A stretch of 64,000 nt of DNA from positions 4,712,001 through 4,776,000 of the forward strand of contig NZ_CP010897.2 in assembly GCF_000934605.2 (NCBI RefSeq), given 5' to 3'. Shown piece after piece: positions 1 to 8,577 of this stretch (the first letter of the stretch is position 1; each line of letters starts with the position of its first letter). The DNA is from Pandoraea vervacti. Its GTDB lineage: Bacteria; Pseudomonadota; Gammaproteobacteria; Burkholderiales; Burkholderiaceae. The notes below the pieces were generated by a model. That model saw only the letters and a list, made by a program, of their open reading frames with translations. It made no database searches and was not told the DNA's origin. Made by a program: the position numbers and the translations under genes.

Positions 1-1
1 G

Positions 2-178
2 GCGGTGGTCGAGAGCCCGTACATCATTCGTGTGGCGATTGCGCTGCTGATGGTGGCCGCGAGCATCGACGGCCAGTCGACGATCAAGAACGCGCAGCCG
101 ATTCGCCGCGCGCATCCTCATTTCGTCGAAAACCTGTGCTCGGTGGGGGCGAACGTCGTCTGGACGACGCCGGAATAA
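2..178 (+). CDS. C-terminal end of an EPSP synthase/MurA-superfamily protein (partial)
   Basis: This open frame enters from the left edge and stops with TAA at 176-178, leaving 58 residues. The piece contains a helix-like stretch (RVAIALLMVAASIDG) followed by PIRRAHPHFVENL and GANVVW. This matches the closing part of the enolpyruvyl transferase fold, where MurA and AroA end with a similar 'IDRGYER..DKLRALGA' type segment. The superfamily transfers enolpyruvate from PEP to a hydroxyl acceptor. With only the last 58 residues I cannot say whether the gene is an AroA, a MurA or a stand-alone EPT-domain paralogue. It is transcribed in the same direction as the two-component genes that follow, but a 250-bp gap and a strong GC hairpin separate them. 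Confidence 0.45.
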   Translation, partial: AVVESPYIIRVAIALLMVAASIDGQSTIKNAQPIRRAHPHFVENLCSVGANVVWTTPE

Positions 179-188
179 GCTGACCGAC

Positions 189-207
189 GGCCCCCCCCGG
201 GGGGGCC
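189..207. terminator. C8G7 palindrome, possible terminator
   Basis: Eight C residues run directly into seven G residues, flanked by GG and CC, eleven bases after the stop of the first gene. The palindrome can fold on itself, but no T-run follows, so terminator function is a guess. Such homopolymer runs are prone to slippage. Confidence 0.3.
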
Positions 208-430
208 GGGCTCGCGTTGCGGCGCGCGCCGACGGCAAGCGACCCCCCGATCCCCTGCGCGCCGGTCGCAGCCACTGCGAACCCGACGGTTGACCTTACC
301 CGAGCCGACCCGACGCGCGAGGACGCCACCTTTGCCCGACGGCATGCGACGTTTGCCCGGCGGAAAATTATTTCCCGCATGTCGGTATTCGCACCTTATC
401 GGCGCGGCGGCACAAAGGGAATGTGAAAGA

Positions 431-1360
431 ATGACGACCATCATGAGCGATCGTCACCTGCCCCCGCAGTCGTTTGCCGCCCCCGCCACGACATCTTCCG
501 GCGTGGCCAGCCCATGGCCTGCCTCACCGCATGCCCGTCAGTTATCGGGCGTGCGGGTGCTCGTCGTCGACGACAACCAGGAAGACCGCATGCTGCTGAT
601 GGACTTTCTCAGCCAGCAAGGCTGCCGGGTCTACATCGCGCAAGATGGCCGCGACGGCTACACCAAGGCGCGCACGGTGCAACCCGACTTGATCCTGATG
701 GACATCCGCATGCCGGTCTGCGACGGTCTCGGCGCTTGCCGTCTGCTCAAGGCCGATCCGGGCACGCGCCACATCCCGCTCATCTTTCTCACGGCCGCCG
801 CCCTGCCCGGCGAGCGGGTCGCCGGACTCACGGCCGGTGCGGTCGATTACGTCACCAAACCTTACGACTTCGAGGAAGTGCGGCTACGTCTGTCCATCCA
901 TCTGAAGACGACGGCCCCCGCTTCGCACGGCGAGCACGGCAAGCTCGCCCCGCTCCCGGTGCAGGCACACACGCTGGACGCCGTGCTGTTTCGCGCCACG
1001 CGCGCGCTGCTGCTCGACCAGTTGAGCACCACGCCCGAGCTCGCCGGACTGGCAAGTGCGGTCGGCACGAACACCCGCCGCCTCAATCTGGCGTTCCGGC
1101 GCTGCGTGGGGGTGACGGTTTTCGACTTCCTTCGCGAAGAGCGCATGAAAGAGGCGCGGCGCCTGCTCTCGGAAACCTCACTCGACGTGCAGGACATCGC
1201 CGGTGCCGTCGGATTCGCCAGCGCCGCCAACTTCGCTACCGCGTTTCGCGAGCGCTTCGGCATGCCGCCCAGCGGCTTTCGCGAACAGGGCGCTCAGGTC
1301 GAGCGCGCCCCCGGGGCCCCCGGGGCCCCCGGAACGCCCGGAACGCCCGGAACGCCATGA
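431..1360 (+). CDS. Response regulator with AraC-type DNA-binding output
   Basis: This 309-residue transcription factor has an N-terminal receiver domain (about residues 38-155). The phosphoacceptor Asp91 lies in LILMDIRMP, the acidic pair lies in VLVVDDN, and the conserved Lys lies in VTKPYD. A C-terminal AraC/XylS double helix-turn-helix covers about residues 195-290, with the family signature around GFASAANFATAFRERFG. I chose ATG 431 because an AAAGGGA lies about 10 bases upstream; ATG 443 is also possible, and the frame stays open upstream to 290. The stop overlaps the start of the hybrid kinase at 1357 (ATGA), so the two are almost certainly translationally coupled cognate partners. The last 15 residues are a Gly-Ala/Thr-Pro repeat unusual for this family. 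Confidence 0.88.
   Translation: MTTIMSDRHLPPQSFAAPATTSSGVASPWPASPHARQLSGVRVLVVDDNQEDRMLLMDFLSQQGCRVYIAQDGRDGYTKARTVQPDLILMDIRMPVCDGLGACRLLKADPGTRHIPLIFLTAAALPGERVAGLTAGAVDYVTKPYDFEEVRLRLSIHLKTTAPASHGEHGKLAPLPVQAHTLDAVLFRATRALLLDQLSTTPELAGLASAVGTNTRRLNLAFRRCVGVTVFDFLREERMKEARRLLSETSLDVQDIAGAVGFASAANFATAFRERFGMPPSGFREQGAQVERAPGAPGAPGTPGTPGTP
1313..1357 (+). repeat. 9-bp tandem repeats encoding GAP/GTP tripeptides
   Basis: Two copies of GGGGCCCCC are followed by three copies of GGAACGCCC, the last cut by the next start codon. They encode the extreme C-terminus of the response regulator. The unit is nine bases, so copy-number change would alter tail length without shifting frame or breaking the ATGA junction. 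Confidence 0.8.
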
Positions 1361-4218
1361 GCGATGCGCCGTCGGGCATTCGGGCGCAAGACGTGCGCCG
1401 GACCGCCGCTGTGCGGCTGACGGTGGCCGCACTCGCATTCATCGGGCTTTTCTGGCTTTGCGGGGTTTTCGGCATTTCCGGCCTCCGCGGTCCTGACGCG
1501 CCGCTGACCGGGCCTTTCGCGCCCATCGCGCGCCTGATGCCGGGCAAGGACGCCATCGCGGCGTCGCTTCCCACGCAGCCAGCACAGTCGTCATCGACAG
1601 CCGCGATCGATCTCGCCGACGCGCCGTCCCCGCTCAAGCTCCATGCGCAATTGCGCATGCTCGAAGACCCGACACGAAGTCTCGACGCCATGCAGGCGCT
1701 GTCCGCCCCGGGCTGGCAAGCGATCACCCCGCGCATGCTCAATCCGGGCTACCGTCGCTCCGCCTTCTGGCTCACGGGCAGCGTCGTGAATTCGGGGACA
1801 ACCCCTGTCACGCGCTGGCTGAGCGTCGGTATCGTGCGACTGGAGGACGTTCGCTTTTACGCCGTGCCGCCCGGGGCCACCCAGCCACACATCACGTGGC
1901 GCGCCGGCCATACCGTGCCGCTTGCCCAGCATCCGGTCCGCTCGGAGACCTCGGTCTTTCCGATCACGCTGGCGCCAGGCGAGCGGCTCACGTTTCTCGT
2001 GCGCGTGCAGACGCGCTCAACGGTCAGCCTTGTGCCGCAGTTGTGGCTGCCGGATGACTTCCGCGTGGCCGAAGCCCACAACGCGATGGTCGCCATGCTG
2101 CTCGTCGGCTCCATGATTTCCATCGGCCTGTATGCGTCCGTGCTGGGCGTGGCGCGTCGCGATCCGGTCTTCGTGCTGCTCGCGCTCACCACCCTCACGC
2201 AGGTCGCCCAGGACATGGCGTTCCAGGGCTTCCTGTATCGCTACCTGCTCACGCAGGGCGGCGAGTTCATCGTGAGGGCCCCCAGCGTCTTCTCGACGCT
2301 GACCGCCGGGTTTTTCAGCGCGATGCTGCTGATCTTCTCAGGCCTGAACGGGGTGACGCTGTGGCGCCGGACTTACCGTGCGATGATCGGACTCATGGGT
2401 TTCATGGCAATGTGGGCGCTGTTCGGCGATCATCGTGTGGCGGCCAATACGCATGTGCAATTGCTCACGCTCTTCAACGTGATCTGGGTCGTTTCGCTGG
2501 CCGACGGCTGGCGACGCGGCTTCTCCAACGCGCGCCTGAGTCTGATGTCTTTCTCCCCCGGTTGCCTCGTGCTGTTCTGGCGACTGGCGATCATCAATGG
2601 CCTGCTGCCCGAAGACTGGCTGGCCAACACGGCAATGGGCTGGAGCACCAACATTTCCGTGCTGTTGATGCTCACCATCCTCATGGCCGGACGCTCGCGC
2701 GAACTCGTGCGCGAGCAACGCGCGGCGCAGCGCGAAGTGCTGCAAACGCGTCGTGAAGAGCAGGCGCGCCTGGCCAACGCCGTCGACACCCGCACCCGCG
2801 AACTGCAAGCCGCACTTATCGCCGCCGATGAGGCGAACAGCGCGAAAAGCGACTTTCTCGCGCGCATCAGTCACGACCTGCGTACGCCGCTCACGTCGAT
2901 CATCGGCTTCGCCGATCTGGTGCAGTCGGGCGGGCGCGAAGACGCCGACCGGGGCCGCATCATTCGCCGCAGCGCGCATCACATGCTCGCGATGGTCAAC
3001 GACCTGATCGAATACGCGGGCGGCGGGGCGGCCGACTCGCTGCATGTCACCCCCGTCTACACGCACGCCTTCATCGAGGGCATTGCGCACGAAGGCATGA
3101 GCCTTGCGCGCAAGCACGACAATGCGTTCCTGCTCGACGTACGCGCACCGTTCCCGCCATTGCTGGCATTCGACGCCAAGCGCGTACGCCAGGTCCTGGG
3201 CAATCTGCTCGACAACGCGGCGAAGTACACGGCGGACGGCACCATCATGCTGTCGCTGTCGGCCACGCCCGACGCGACGCTCGCCGACATCGTGCACGTG
3301 AGCTTCACGGTGGAGGATTCCGGCTGCGGTATCGCGAGAGACGATCTGCCGCGCGTGTTCGAACCGTTCGCGCGATTCGATCGCGCGCGACGCCTGCCGG
3401 GCGTAGGACTCGGGCTTGCCATCGTCAAGCAATGGATCGAGCGCATGGACGGCACGATCGCCATTCACAGCACGCCCGACGTCGGCACACGGGTGACATT
3501 CACCCTGCCATTGCGCGTGGCGCGCGAAGCCGATCTCGTGCCGCAATCGTTCGCAGGCGCCACGCACGCGTTGCCGCCGCTCGACGGCGCCGGCCATCGC
3601 ATCTGGCTCGCCGAGGACTCGCCCGAAATCCGGCAGTTCCTGCATGACGAACTCGCGAGTCTGGGCTTCTCGGTGCGCACCTTCGGCGATGGCGTCGCGC
3701 TCATCGCGGCACTGAGCGAGCCCGATCAGGCGCCGCCGGATCTGGTGCTGACCGACCACATGATGCCCAATGCCGACGGTCTCGACGTGGCGCGCGCCAC
3801 GCGGCGGCGCTGGCCGGACGTCCCCGTGCTGGCGGTCTCCGCCTCGCCGCAAGCCGTGGCCGGCGCCGAAGCCGGCGGCTACGACGCGTGCCTGCTCAAG
3901 CCCGTCGAGCTCGTCGACCTGCGCAATACGCTGGCGCGTCTGCTCGAGCTCCAACGTGACGAGACCGTCGCCCTTTCGGTCCCCGGCCCCGATGCCGATC
4001 ACGGCCGCACGGCACTCGTGCGTCCCTCACGCGAATTGCTCGTCGAAGCGCGTCAGCTCATCGCCATGGGCGCGATCACCGACCTGATGGACTGGGCGCG
4101 CAATCTGAGCACGCTCTCGCCCCAATACGAGCTTTTCGCGCGGCACGTGCACCAGCTTGCGCAGCGCGGCGACCTCGCCGGGCTGGCCGAGCTGTGTGCG
4201 TCGCCTGTGCCGTCTTGA
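1357..4218 (+). CDS. 7TMR-DISM hybrid sensor histidine kinase/response regulator
   Basis: This 953-residue inner-membrane kinase starts at ATG 1357, overlapping the stop of the AraC-type regulator. In order: an N-terminal membrane segment (about 20-42), a periplasmic 7TMR-DISMED2-like carbohydrate-binding-type domain (about 95-235), seven hydrophobic helices (about 241-455), a coiled linker, a HisKA domain with His506 in SHDLRTPLTSIIGF, a HATPase with N-box LLDNAAKY and glycine motifs SGCGIA and GVGLGLA, and a receiver with Asp800 in LVLTDHMMPNADG. About 90 residues follow the receiver with no family I recognise. DISM kinases sense extracellular ligands, often sugars; the ligand here is unknown. 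It should phosphorylate the upstream regulator directly or through its own receiver. Confidence 0.9.
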   Translation: MSDAPSGIRAQDVRRTAAVRLTVAALAFIGLFWLCGVFGISGLRGPDAPLTGPFAPIARLMPGKDAIAASLPTQPAQSSSTAAIDLADAPSPLKLHAQLRMLEDPTRSLDAMQALSAPGWQAITPRMLNPGYRRSAFWLTGSVVNSGTTPVTRWLSVGIVRLEDVRFYAVPPGATQPHITWRAGHTVPLAQHPVRSETSVFPITLAPGERLTFLVRVQTRSTVSLVPQLWLPDDFRVAEAHNAMVAMLLVGSMISIGLYASVLGVARRDPVFVLLALTTLTQVAQDMAFQGFLYRYLLTQGGEFIVRAPSVFSTLTAGFFSAMLLIFSGLNGVTLWRRTYRAMIGLMGFMAMWALFGDHRVAANTHVQLLTLFNVIWVVSLADGWRRGFSNARLSLMSFSPGCLVLFWRLAIINGLLPEDWLANTAMGWSTNISVLLMLTILMAGRSRELVREQRAAQREVLQTRREEQARLANAVDTRTRELQAALIAADEANSAKSDFLARISHDLRTPLTSIIGFADLVQSGGREDADRGRIIRRSAHHMLAMVNDLIEYAGGGAADSLHVTPVYTHAFIEGIAHEGMSLARKHDNAFLLDVRAPFPPLLAFDAKRVRQVLGNLLDNAAKYTADGTIMLSLSATPDATLADIVHVSFTVEDSGCGIARDDLPRVFEPFARFDRARRLPGVGLGLAIVKQWIERMDGTIAIHSTPDVGTRVTFTLPLRVAREADLVPQSFAGATHALPPLDGAGHRIWLAEDSPEIRQFLHDELASLGFSVRTFGDGVALIAALSEPDQAPPDLVLTDHMMPNADGLDVARATRRRWPDVPVLAVSASPQAVAGAEAGGYDACLLKPVELVDLRNTLARLLELQRDETVALSVPGPDADHGRTALVRPSRELLVEARQLIAMGAITDLMDWARNLSTLSPQYELFARHVHQLAQRGDLAGLAELCASPVPS

Positions 4219-4221
4219 AAC

Positions 4222-4253
4222 GACGACGGCACGCGCCAAGGCGTGCCGTCGTC
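4222..4253. terminator. Perfect 13-bp hairpin between convergent genes
   Basis: GACGACGGCACGC and its exact complement flank a 6-base loop, directly after the kinase stop and before the end of the convergent transporter gene. There is no strong T-run on either side, so any termination activity may be weak or Rho-assisted. Confidence 0.55.
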
Positions 4254-4302
4254 TGTCCGGGCCATCGCGCCGAACGTCGGTGAAGCGGGCGAGCGTTCTG
4301 CC

Positions 4303-5652
4303 TCAGTCGCGCAGCGGCTTGTGGGCTGTCTCGCGCGCCGCGAACAACGCAATGGCGGTGACCGCGAGCGCCGCCGTCACGTACAGCGACACCGACAATG
4401 TCGTGCCGTACTGCTTGTACAGACTCACGATGATCAACGGGGCAAAGCCGCCGCCGAGAATGCCCGCCAGCGTGTAGGCCAGCGACGAGCCGGCGTAACG
4501 CACGCGTGTTGGAAACTGCTCAGTGACGAACGCCGCCTGCGGGCCATACATGATCGCGTGGATCACCAGACCGACCACCACCGACAATACGATCAGCGCC
4601 GGGCTCGACGTGTCCAGCAGCACGAAGAAGCCGTATGCCCATATCACGGCGCACAACACGCCGAAGCCATACACCGGGCGGCGGCCCAGCTTGTCGGAGA
4701 GCGCGCCGAACAACGGCACGGTGAGCGCGTTGAAGGCGGTGCCCACGAGCACGGCGGTCAGTGCGAGCGGCCGCGACAGATGCAGGGTGCCGGTGACGTA
4801 GGTCAACGTGAAGACGACCATCAGCGCATACAGCACATCCGAGCCGATACGCGAGCCGCCGGCGACCAGCAGATTGCGCCAGTGCTTGCGAAAGACGTCT
4901 GCAATCGGCATTTCCGCCTGACGGTCCGAATGCTGCATCTGTTCGAACATCGGCGTTTCCTCCACGCCGCGACGCACCCACAGGCCGAACGCCACGAGCA
5001 CGAGACTCAGGAGGAACGGCACACGCCAGCCCCACGCGAGAAAGTCGTCGGGTGAAATCGCCAGCGTGATGAGCGCGATCAGTCCGGTCGCGAGCAAGGT
5101 GCCGAACGATGGCCCGACCTGCGTCCACGACGCATTCAACCCGCGCTTTTTCTGATCGCCGTGCTCAACGGAGAGCAACACCGCGCCGGCCCATTCGCCA
5201 CCGAGCGCCACGCCCTGCACGAACCGCAGCGCCACGAGCAGCACCGGACTCCAGATGCCGATCGATGCATAGGTCGGGAGCAAGCCCATCAACCCTGTGG
5301 TCAGGCCCATCACCACGAGCGTGAGCACCAGTACGGCACGTCGTCCGATCTTGTCGCCGAGATTGCCGAACACGAAGCCGCCAAGCGGTCGCGAGACGTA
5401 ACCGACGGCGTACGTCGATAACGCGAGAATGGTGCCCGCCAGCGGATCGACCGAGGGAAAGAAGAGATGGTTGAAGACCAGCGCAGCGAGCGTGTTGTAG
5501 ACGGTGAAGTCGTACCACTCAAGTGTCGTGCCGACCATGCTGGCAGTCGCCAGACGGCCCTTGTTGGCCCCGTGTCTGCCCGTCGCCGCTTGCGCGGGAG
5601 CAGCGTCGCTGCGCTTGTCGTGAACGTCGCGGGTATTCGAATACGTTGTCAT
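4303..5652 (-). CDS. MFS transporter, metabolite:H+ symporter (MHS) type
   Basis: This 449-residue, twelve-helix major facilitator is of the ShiA/ProP/KgtP kind. Diagnostic features are the N-terminal TLEWYDFTVYNTLAAL motif, the loop motif GNLGDKIGRRAVL after helix 2, RFVQGVALGGEWAGA in helix 5, and a second loop motif GALSDKLGRRPVY. MHS members import organic acids, betaines or aromatic carboxylates with protons; the substrate cannot be told here. I chose ATG 5652 because GGAGAC lies eight bases upstream, although the frame stays open to 5694. It is last in a co-directional trio behind a LysR regulator and a DUF4286-like protein, which suggests uptake of a compound handled by that small catabolic set. 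Confidence 0.88.
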   Translation of the reverse strand: MTTYSNTRDVHDKRSDAAPAQAATGRHGANKGRLATASMVGTTLEWYDFTVYNTLAALVFNHLFFPSVDPLAGTILALSTYAVGYVSRPLGGFVFGNLGDKIGRRAVLVLTLVVMGLTTGLMGLLPTYASIGIWSPVLLVALRFVQGVALGGEWAGAVLLSVEHGDQKKRGLNASWTQVGPSFGTLLATGLIALITLAISPDDFLAWGWRVPFLLSLVLVAFGLWVRRGVEETPMFEQMQHSDRQAEMPIADVFRKHWRNLLVAGGSRIGSDVLYALMVVFTLTYVTGTLHLSRPLALTAVLVGTAFNALTVPLFGALSDKLGRRPVYGFGVLCAVIWAYGFFVLLDTSSPALIVLSVVVGLVIHAIMYGPQAAFVTEQFPTRVRYAGSSLAYTLAGILGGGFAPLIIVSLYKQYGTTLSVSLYVTAALAVTAIALFAARETAHKPLRD

Positions 5653-5730
5653 GGATGTCTCCAGAGAGGGCGCGAGGGCCGCCGGATAGTGCAACCGGTG
5701 CGGACGGTCTCGCGCGTGGGGGGCACGACG

Positions 5731-6384
5731 TCAGTCGTCGTTGGCGCCGAGGCGCCACAGCATGGCAAAGCGGGTCACTTGCGCGGCGGGTACACCATAT
5801 GCGGCGGCCAGCGTCTCGGCGGCCGCGCGCACGGCGTCGGGATCGGTGCCTTCGACGAGCACCACGGCGTCGGCCGGCGGTAGCGGCGCGTCTTTGGCGG
5901 TGAGCGAGACGGACAGCGTCGGCACGGTCACTTGCAACGTGGCACGCACGATGCCGTCACCCTGCACCAACTCGGCAAGCTGTGCGTCCAGACGCGCACG
6001 GGCCTGCGCCACCGTCGCTGCCGTCAGCACGAATGCGGCGAGCATGCCGCCCTGCCCCTGACCGGCTTCGACGTCGAGCGTGCCGACACGGCGCTGCGTG
6101 CCTTGCATGCGCGCGAAGTTGCGCAACGACCACTCGGTCTGGTGTTGAAAGGCCTGCGCATACGGCTCGCTGGTGAAAACGGCCGCGTCACGCGTGCAAT
6201 ACAGGGCGAGATACGGACGGGCGCAGTCGTGCAGCGCCTTGAAGCGGCGGGCGAATTGAAAACCCGGAATTGCGACACGCTCCTGCATGTGTTCGCGGTC
6301 ATACCAGCGGTTGAAATCCGCTTCGAAGGCCGGATCGATATTCGTCCAGATACAAAGTTGGGCGCGGGGGGCAGTCACGGTCAT
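5731..6384 (-). CDS. DUF4286/EthD-like dimeric alpha-beta barrel protein
   Basis: This is a 217-residue cytosolic protein. The N-terminal half reads CIWTNIDPAFEADFNRWYDREH followed by a PGFQFARRF segment, the pattern of EthD and DUF4286 dimeric alpha/beta barrels, where the conserved WYDREHM sits on a strand-helix junction. The second half has a similar but diverged layout, so the protein may be a tandem duplication of the fold. The family lacks a firm function; relatives often lie in aromatic or steroid catabolic operons. I start at ATG 6384; upstream in-frame codons to 6504 add a cysteine-rich stretch that does not look native. It lies between a LysR gene and an MHS transporter on the same strand. 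Confidence 0.6.
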   Translation of the reverse strand: MTVTAPRAQLCIWTNIDPAFEADFNRWYDREHMQERVAIPGFQFARRFKALHDCARPYLALYCTRDAAVFTSEPYAQAFQHQTEWSLRNFARMQGTQRRVGTLDVEAGQGQGGMLAAFVLTAATVAQARARLDAQLAELVQGDGIVRATLQVTVPTLSVSLTAKDAPLPPADAVVLVEGTDPDAVRAAAETLAAAYGVPAAQVTRFAMLWRLGANDD

Positions 6385-6593
6385 GGGGCATCCATCGGTT
6401 TCGACAATCGGGAGCGACTGGCACGGCTCGGCGAGGAGCACGCACGGGTCGAGCGTTGCACCGAGTGTGCAAAACGACGGAAAACGCGTCCAACAAGAAA
6501 TCAAATTCGCCGTGACAGCAAATTCTTATGACTGCCCGTGACCCGTGGCCCTGCGCGGAGGCAGATGGGGGGAGCCCCGCCGAGCGCGGACGC

Positions 6594-7547
6594 TCAGGCG
6601 TCGTTCGCGCCCCAGGCGGGCGCCGTCATGGCGGCCGCGGGCGGAATGGCGATGTCGGGGCCCATGTTCAGGGCAAACTCGCTGGCGGTGCGTTGCGCCA
6701 GACGAGCGACGTTCTCTGCGAGCAGCGCGCCCGTGCGAAACGACCCGACGAGCGGCAGATTGGGGAAGTTGGCATTGACGCGCAGCAGGTGCAGGCTGTG
6801 CTCGCCAAGCTCGCGCTGGATGATCGCGGGCGGCAGCATGGCCACACCGAAACCGTCGGCGACCAGACGGATGATCGCCGCCACCGACGTCATGCAGTTG
6901 ACCCGCACCGGCCGTTCGGCAGCCACCGAAAACATGCGCTCCAGTGTCTTGTGCGGCCCCGAATTGCGCGAAAAACTCACCAGCGGGTACGCCGCGAGAT
7001 CGGCCACGTCCAGCGTCTCGCCTTCGAGATTGAGCTTGGGGCTCGCCACCCAGCGCATGGGGAACTCGGCCAGCGGGAGATTTTCCACCCCGGCGGCATG
7101 CTGAACGTCGGTCTGCAAGACGAGATCGAGCGTGCCGGCTTCAAGTTGTTTGCACAAATTGATGGTCGTCTCGCTCGTGACTTCGATTTCGAGCTGCGGG
7201 TACTCGCGGTGAATGCGCGACGCAAGATCCGGGAACCAGCTATGCACGATCGATTCGACCACGCCGATCTTGAGCACGCCCGGCGGCATGTCGGGGTCGC
7301 TCAGCTCGCGTTTCATCTCCTGCCCGAGCATGACGATGCGCTCCGCGTACGCCAGCGCCTTCTGTCCGGCCGCCGTGAGCGTCACCTCGCGTGCGCTGCG
7401 GTCGAACAAACGCACCCCAAAGCTCTGCTCCAGCGACGCGATACGGCTCGACACCCCCGCCTGCGTCGTATGCAAACGCTCGGCCGTCAGCCGGAAATTA
7501 CGGAGCTTGGCCAGCCAGACGAAAGTTTCGAGAAAACGCAGATTCAT
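6594..7547 (-). CDS. LysR-family transcriptional regulator
   Basis: This 317-residue LysR regulator has an N-terminal winged helix-turn-helix (FRLTAERLHTTQAGVSSRIA, then VRLFDRSAREVTLTAAG) and a periplasmic-binding-like effector domain (about residues 90-295). The effector domain starts LKIGVVESIVHSWFPDL. It is co-directional with, and upstream of, the DUF4286-like and MHS transporter genes, separated from them by 209 bp. It therefore probably controls them, though LysR genes are more often divergent from their targets. The C-terminal 20 residues are Ala/Pro-rich. The effector is unknown. Confidence 0.88.
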   Translation of the reverse strand: MNLRFLETFVWLAKLRNFRLTAERLHTTQAGVSSRIASLEQSFGVRLFDRSAREVTLTAAGQKALAYAERIVMLGQEMKRELSDPDMPPGVLKIGVVESIVHSWFPDLASRIHREYPQLEIEVTSETTINLCKQLEAGTLDLVLQTDVQHAAGVENLPLAEFPMRWVASPKLNLEGETLDVADLAAYPLVSFSRNSGPHKTLERMFSVAAERPVRVNCMTSVAAIIRLVADGFGVAMLPPAIIQRELGEHSLHLLRVNANFPNLPLVGSFRTGALLAENVARLAQRTASEFALNMGPDIAIPPAAAMTAPAWGANDA

Positions 7548-7837
7548 GCGAGCGGACCAACGTAGTTCTGGGAATTAACCCATTTTAGCGGCAACTCAAA
7601 TCGCGTCATTGGCCGCAATCTGCGGACCGTCCCAGCCGCGACATGTTACGGCGCGACGTTCCCATCACGTTTCCCGACGTTTCGTTTTCGTAACGTTTTT
7701 CCAGGTCGACGATTCGAGAGAACGGGCGAGTTCTTTGAAAATCAAAGGGTTAAGCGAAGCATGAGGTTTGGCACGGGATTTGCTGAATTCAGGCAACGGC
7801 CCGTCGAGGCCGGAGGGCCGACTCTCTGGAGACTGTC

Positions 7838-8050
7838 ATGTCAACCGCCCATTTCCGCCGACCGCATCCGACCGTGGAACTCGCGCGCTGCGTGTTCCGG
7901 CAGCATTACATCCGCATCATGCAGGCCGAGCGCCCCGGCAGCTATGCGGTGCTGGTCGATATCTGGCCGATGGACGGCCGCACGTTTGCCAGCATCGATC
8001 AGGCCAAGCATGCGGCCATGCTGTTCATCCGCGACATGGAAAACGAGTGA
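7838..8050 (+). CDS. Small conserved-looking hypothetical protein (70 aa)
   Basis: This short gene has a good ribosome binding site (GGAGACTGTC just before ATG 7838). The product is soluble, mixed in charge, and carries no motif I can name. It reads like a compact alpha/beta domain (YAVLVDIWPMDGRTFASID, then a helix of Ala and Met). A second small gene follows after 57 bp on the same strand, so the two probably form a small operon. Function unknown. Confidence 0.55.
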   Translation: MSTAHFRRPHPTVELARCVFRQHYIRIMQAERPGSYAVLVDIWPMDGRTFASIDQAKHAAMLFIRDMENE

Positions 8051-8107
8051 GTCCACGAAAGTGATCCCGCGCTGGCGCCCCGGCGCGGCCAACGAGACGA
8101 GACCGAA

Positions 8108-8458
8108 ATGAAACATCACCACACACGTCACAACGCCGCCGAGCGTCACGCGATGGCGGCATCGCTGGCCCGCCCGTCCTCACGTCAGCCGGTTGTGCTG
8201 GACCCGACCGTCGACCCCTACGCCCGTGTCGCCGTCGAGGCGTACGCCGAGGCGTGCGCGCAGGACCAGCCGTGGCTGGCCGAGGCGCTGCAACGTCAAT
8301 ACCGGTTGGCTGGCGGCACGCCGTCGAGCGCCGCCGCGATGTGGCGAGCATTTCACGAGGCGCAACAACTGGCTCGGCAGGGGGACAGTTACGACGAGGC
8401 CGCCTGGACCCACGTGGCGTTGCACCTGTGCGGCGTGTTGGGGGCGATGAACCTGTAG
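8108..8458 (+). CDS. Hypothetical protein (116 aa)
   Basis: This 116-residue soluble protein follows the 70-aa gene in the same direction. The first 20 residues are His/Arg/Ala-rich and look disordered. The rest is predicted mostly helical, with two Ala/Gln-rich helices around PWLAEALQRQYRLAGG and AAMWRAFHEAQQLARQG. No signal peptide, membrane segment or catalytic motif is visible. The ribosome binding site is weak (GAGACGAGACCGAA). I do not recognise a family. Confidence 0.5.
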   Translation: MKHHHTRHNAAERHAMAASLARPSSRQPVVLDPTVDPYARVAVEAYAEACAQDQPWLAEALQRQYRLAGGTPSSAAAMWRAFHEAQQLARQGDSYDEAAWTHVALHLCGVLGAMNL

Positions 8459-8577
8459 TGGTGGATTTTTGGCGCAAACGCCCCCCGGCGTTGCGCCACG
8501 CAGACGGATAACGCGGCGCGGCGGGCATTTCTGGCATACTTCGTGCAAAGTAAATTCCCGCAGTTGCCTGGTATCCA

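Noticed and set aside
2338..4002. Long minus-strand open frame (554 codons) opposite the hybrid kinase
   Set aside because: It is a shadow frame: Arg/His/Gln-rich, with no motifs and no ribosome binding site, fully covered by a well-supported kinase gene.
4243..5055. Plus-strand frame of 270 codons opposite the MHS transporter
   Set aside because: It is rich in Gln/His/Arg with no domain, and it lies wholly within the transporter gene on the other strand.
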